DNA from: Bacteroidetes bacterium UBA4414 | GTDB taxonomy: Bacteria; Bacteroidota; Bacteroidia; Chitinophagales; Chitinophagaceae | Length of the DNA stretch: 23,811 bases | NCBI GenBank assembly: GCA_002389765.1 | Contig: DGQM01000024.1 | Coordinates: 699-24,509 of the forward strand | Direction: 5' to 3' | In this document: positions 22,293-23,811 of the stretch, piece by piece | Layout of the letters: each line of letters starts with the position of its first letter | Numbering within the stretch: the first letter of the stretch is position 1 | Notes under the pieces: generated by a model | What the model saw: the letters and a program-made list of their open reading frames with translations, nothing else | Told to the model about the DNA's origin: nothing | The model's database searches: none | Program-made: the position numbers and the translations under genes

Positions 22293-23780
22293 ATGCTCTA
22301 CAGGTGCTGCATTATATTATTGATTGTATTGAGTACAACGTACACACGTGCATCAGAATATTATTATGAGTTTTCTCCACAGTGCCAGAAAGCTTATGAG
22401 CATTATATGGCACTACGTTTTAGCGAAGGTAATGCTGCCATTAATATTGAGATGAAAACGCACCCACGCAATCTGATGGCTGTGTATATTGCTAATTATG
22501 CTGATTGCATGTTGTTGCTCTTCAACGGAGATCCTAAAGACTATGATAAGTATTATCATCATCTTGATAAAAGGCAAGCATTATTGAGCTTGGGCAGCGA
22601 TTCTTCTCCATGGTACAGGCTAACAAAGGCTGCATTATATATGCAGTGGGCATTTATACATGTTCGGATGGGCGAAAACTTTAAAGCTGCAACCACTTTC
22701 CGAAAGTCATATTTGCTTTTAAAGGAAAATAAAAAGCTATTTCCTGATTTTGATTACAATGATATATTTCTTGGTGTAGAAGAAGCAGTTGTTGGTACGG
22801 TTCCTGATGATTATAAATGGATTGCAAGCGTATTGGGTATGAGGGGTGATGTGAAAAAAGGGGTTGCCAAAGTAGATGCTTTTTATAAAAAACATACACC
22901 TGCAGACCCATTTTATTACGATGCATTATTGTTCGATGTTTATCTGAAGTTCTATATGCTGTCTCAGCAAGAAGAGGCATGGGCGATGGTTAACAACGCT
23001 ACGTATCCATCGCAAAACAACTTATTGTTTTCGTTTGTGAAAGCAAATATTGCACTCAACTACAGAAAGGCAGAAGATGCTCTTATCACTATCACACAAA
23101 TGCAGCAAATAGCCGGTTACGGCCATATCCCTGCTTTCGATTATGAGATGGGTAATGCCTTGATACACAAAGCAGATAATAGTGCATTTAATTACTATAA
23201 GAAGTTCGTCAATAATTATAGGGGCAATCTATTTATAAAAGATGCATATTATAAAATGGCTTGTATTCAATACGTGGATGGGCATTTTAAAGAGGCAGAT
23301 TATTACAGAGAAAGGATAGAGCAGTGTGGTAGTAAAAATGTAGATGCAGATAGGCGAGCATCGCGTTTTTCTGAAGAAAAAAAATGGCCTAATACGATTC
23401 TTTTGCAAACTTCCTGGCTTATAGATGGCGGTTATTATAACAAGGCCTACACACTATTAGCTGCTTATCGGGAGGCTGATTTTGCAACTATTCCGGAAGT
23501 GGCAGAATATAACCTCAGAATGGGGCGTATATACGACGAACTTGGAGATGATAATAAAGCATTGCAGTATTATAATCGCTCTATATATGTAGGGAAAAAC
23601 AGTAGAGAGTACTTTGCTGCAAGGGCTTCATTGCAGTGTGCGTTTATCTATGAAAAGCTAGGTAACAGGCAGCAAGCGCTATCTCATTTTAACCTCTGTT
23701 TGGAAATGCCCGTGCAAGATTATAAAAATGCAATTACACAGCAAGCCAAAGCAGGTATTAATAGGCTAAGTATTAAGTAA
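22293..23780 (+). CDS. Secreted tetratricopeptide-repeat protein
   Basis: From the ATG at 22293 the protein has 495 residues and begins with a signal peptide (MLYRCCIILLIVLSTTYTRAS), so it is periplasmic or anchored facing the periplasm. The TTG at 22284 falls inside the promoter core and is rejected. The body is helical with TPR-type pairs: WYRLTKAALYMQWAFIHVRMGENFKAATTFRKSY (about 105-140), DAYYKMACIQYVDGHFKEADYY, AEYNLRMGRIYDELGDDNKALQYYNRSI and ASLQCAFIYEKLGNRQQALSHFNLCLEM near the C-terminus. TPRs bind peptides or build scaffolds; no enzyme motif is seen. It is the last gene; 31 bp after the stop show no terminator before the window ends. Confidence 0.83.
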   Translation: MLYRCCIILLIVLSTTYTRASEYYYEFSPQCQKAYEHYMALRFSEGNAAINIEMKTHPRNLMAVYIANYADCMLLLFNGDPKDYDKYYHHLDKRQALLSLGSDSSPWYRLTKAALYMQWAFIHVRMGENFKAATTFRKSYLLLKENKKLFPDFDYNDIFLGVEEAVVGTVPDDYKWIASVLGMRGDVKKGVAKVDAFYKKHTPADPFYYDALLFDVYLKFYMLSQQEEAWAMVNNATYPSQNNLLFSFVKANIALNYRKAEDALITITQMQQIAGYGHIPAFDYEMGNALIHKADNSAFNYYKKFVNNYRGNLFIKDAYYKMACIQYVDGHFKEADYYRERIEQCGSKNVDADRRASRFSEEKKWPNTILLQTSWLIDGGYYNKAYTLLAAYREADFATIPEVAEYNLRMGRIYDELGDDNKALQYYNRSIYVGKNSREYFAARASLQCAFIYEKLGNRQQALSHFNLCLEMPVQDYKNAITQQAKAGINRLSIK

Positions 23781-23811
23781 AAATCCTATTTTAATCTCTT
23801 TTTAATTCACA

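Noticed and set aside
1..23811. CRISPR arrays, insertion sequences, attachment sites or defence genes
   Set aside because: No spaced direct repeats, transposase or integrase motifs, or known defence domains are seen; gene content is housekeeping and envelope functions.

Overview
The window comes from the chromosome of a Bacteroidota bacterium, most likely of the Chitinophagaceae/Sphingobacteriia type. Five things point there. Promoter cores are of the TAnnTTTG type, with a TTTG box upstream. No start codon has a clear Shine-Dalgarno sequence. Two secreted proteins end in type IX secretion (T9SS) type A sorting domains. There is an outer-membrane barrel protein with a plug domain. The rpsF-rpsR-rplI operon is present. 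All genes look chromosomal; I see no mobile element, CRISPR array, tRNA or rRNA gene.

Layout. Bases 1-1259: the 3' end of a LytTR-type regulator, then a YdjM/DUF457 membrane hydrolase 2 bp later. Bases 1256-2449 (-): a ClsB-like phospholipase D/cardiolipin synthase. Bases 2480-3160 (+): Aat, the leucyl/phenylalanyl-tRNA-protein transferase. Bases 3212-5170 (-): a T9SS-exported surface protein. Bases 5304-6470 (+): a DUF1624 membrane acyltransferase, overlapping tail-to-tail with a DUF3050 protein (6457-7236, -). Bases 7284-9539 (-): Tex. Bases 9616-10137 (+): a small helical-repeat protein. Bases 10139-12586 and 12629-14581 (both -): an outer-membrane barrel protein and a second T9SS cargo with a degenerate Omp28-like domain.

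From 14695 onward nearly everything is on the + strand. The rpsF-rpsR-rplI operon has a strong promoter, a structured leader and a terminator. panD, a flippase-like membrane protein and rfaE2 form a compact operon (vitamin B5 and LPS-core heptose). ppk1 and a TTG-started ppx form a polyphosphate synthesis/degradation pair. A short Ala/Pro/Thr-rich lipoprotein faces an EGF-like lipoprotein (-) across a perfect bidirectional terminator hairpin. A secreted TPR protein closes the window. No stretch longer than 300 bases lacks a gene; the longest gaps are about 240 bp before rpsF and about 215 bp before the TPR gene.

Several starts were moved inward from the longest reading frame because homologous N-termini, signal peptides or promoter positions demand it. 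No obviously new multi-gene system is visible. The most unusual items are: the loss of both CxxC cysteines in the Omp28-like domain; an HxxxDxxH di-iron-type motif in the DUF3050 protein; several promoter cores so close to the start codon that the mRNAs should be nearly leaderless; a candidate S6:S18 autoregulatory leader; and a perfect hairpin holding the aat stop codon in its loop.
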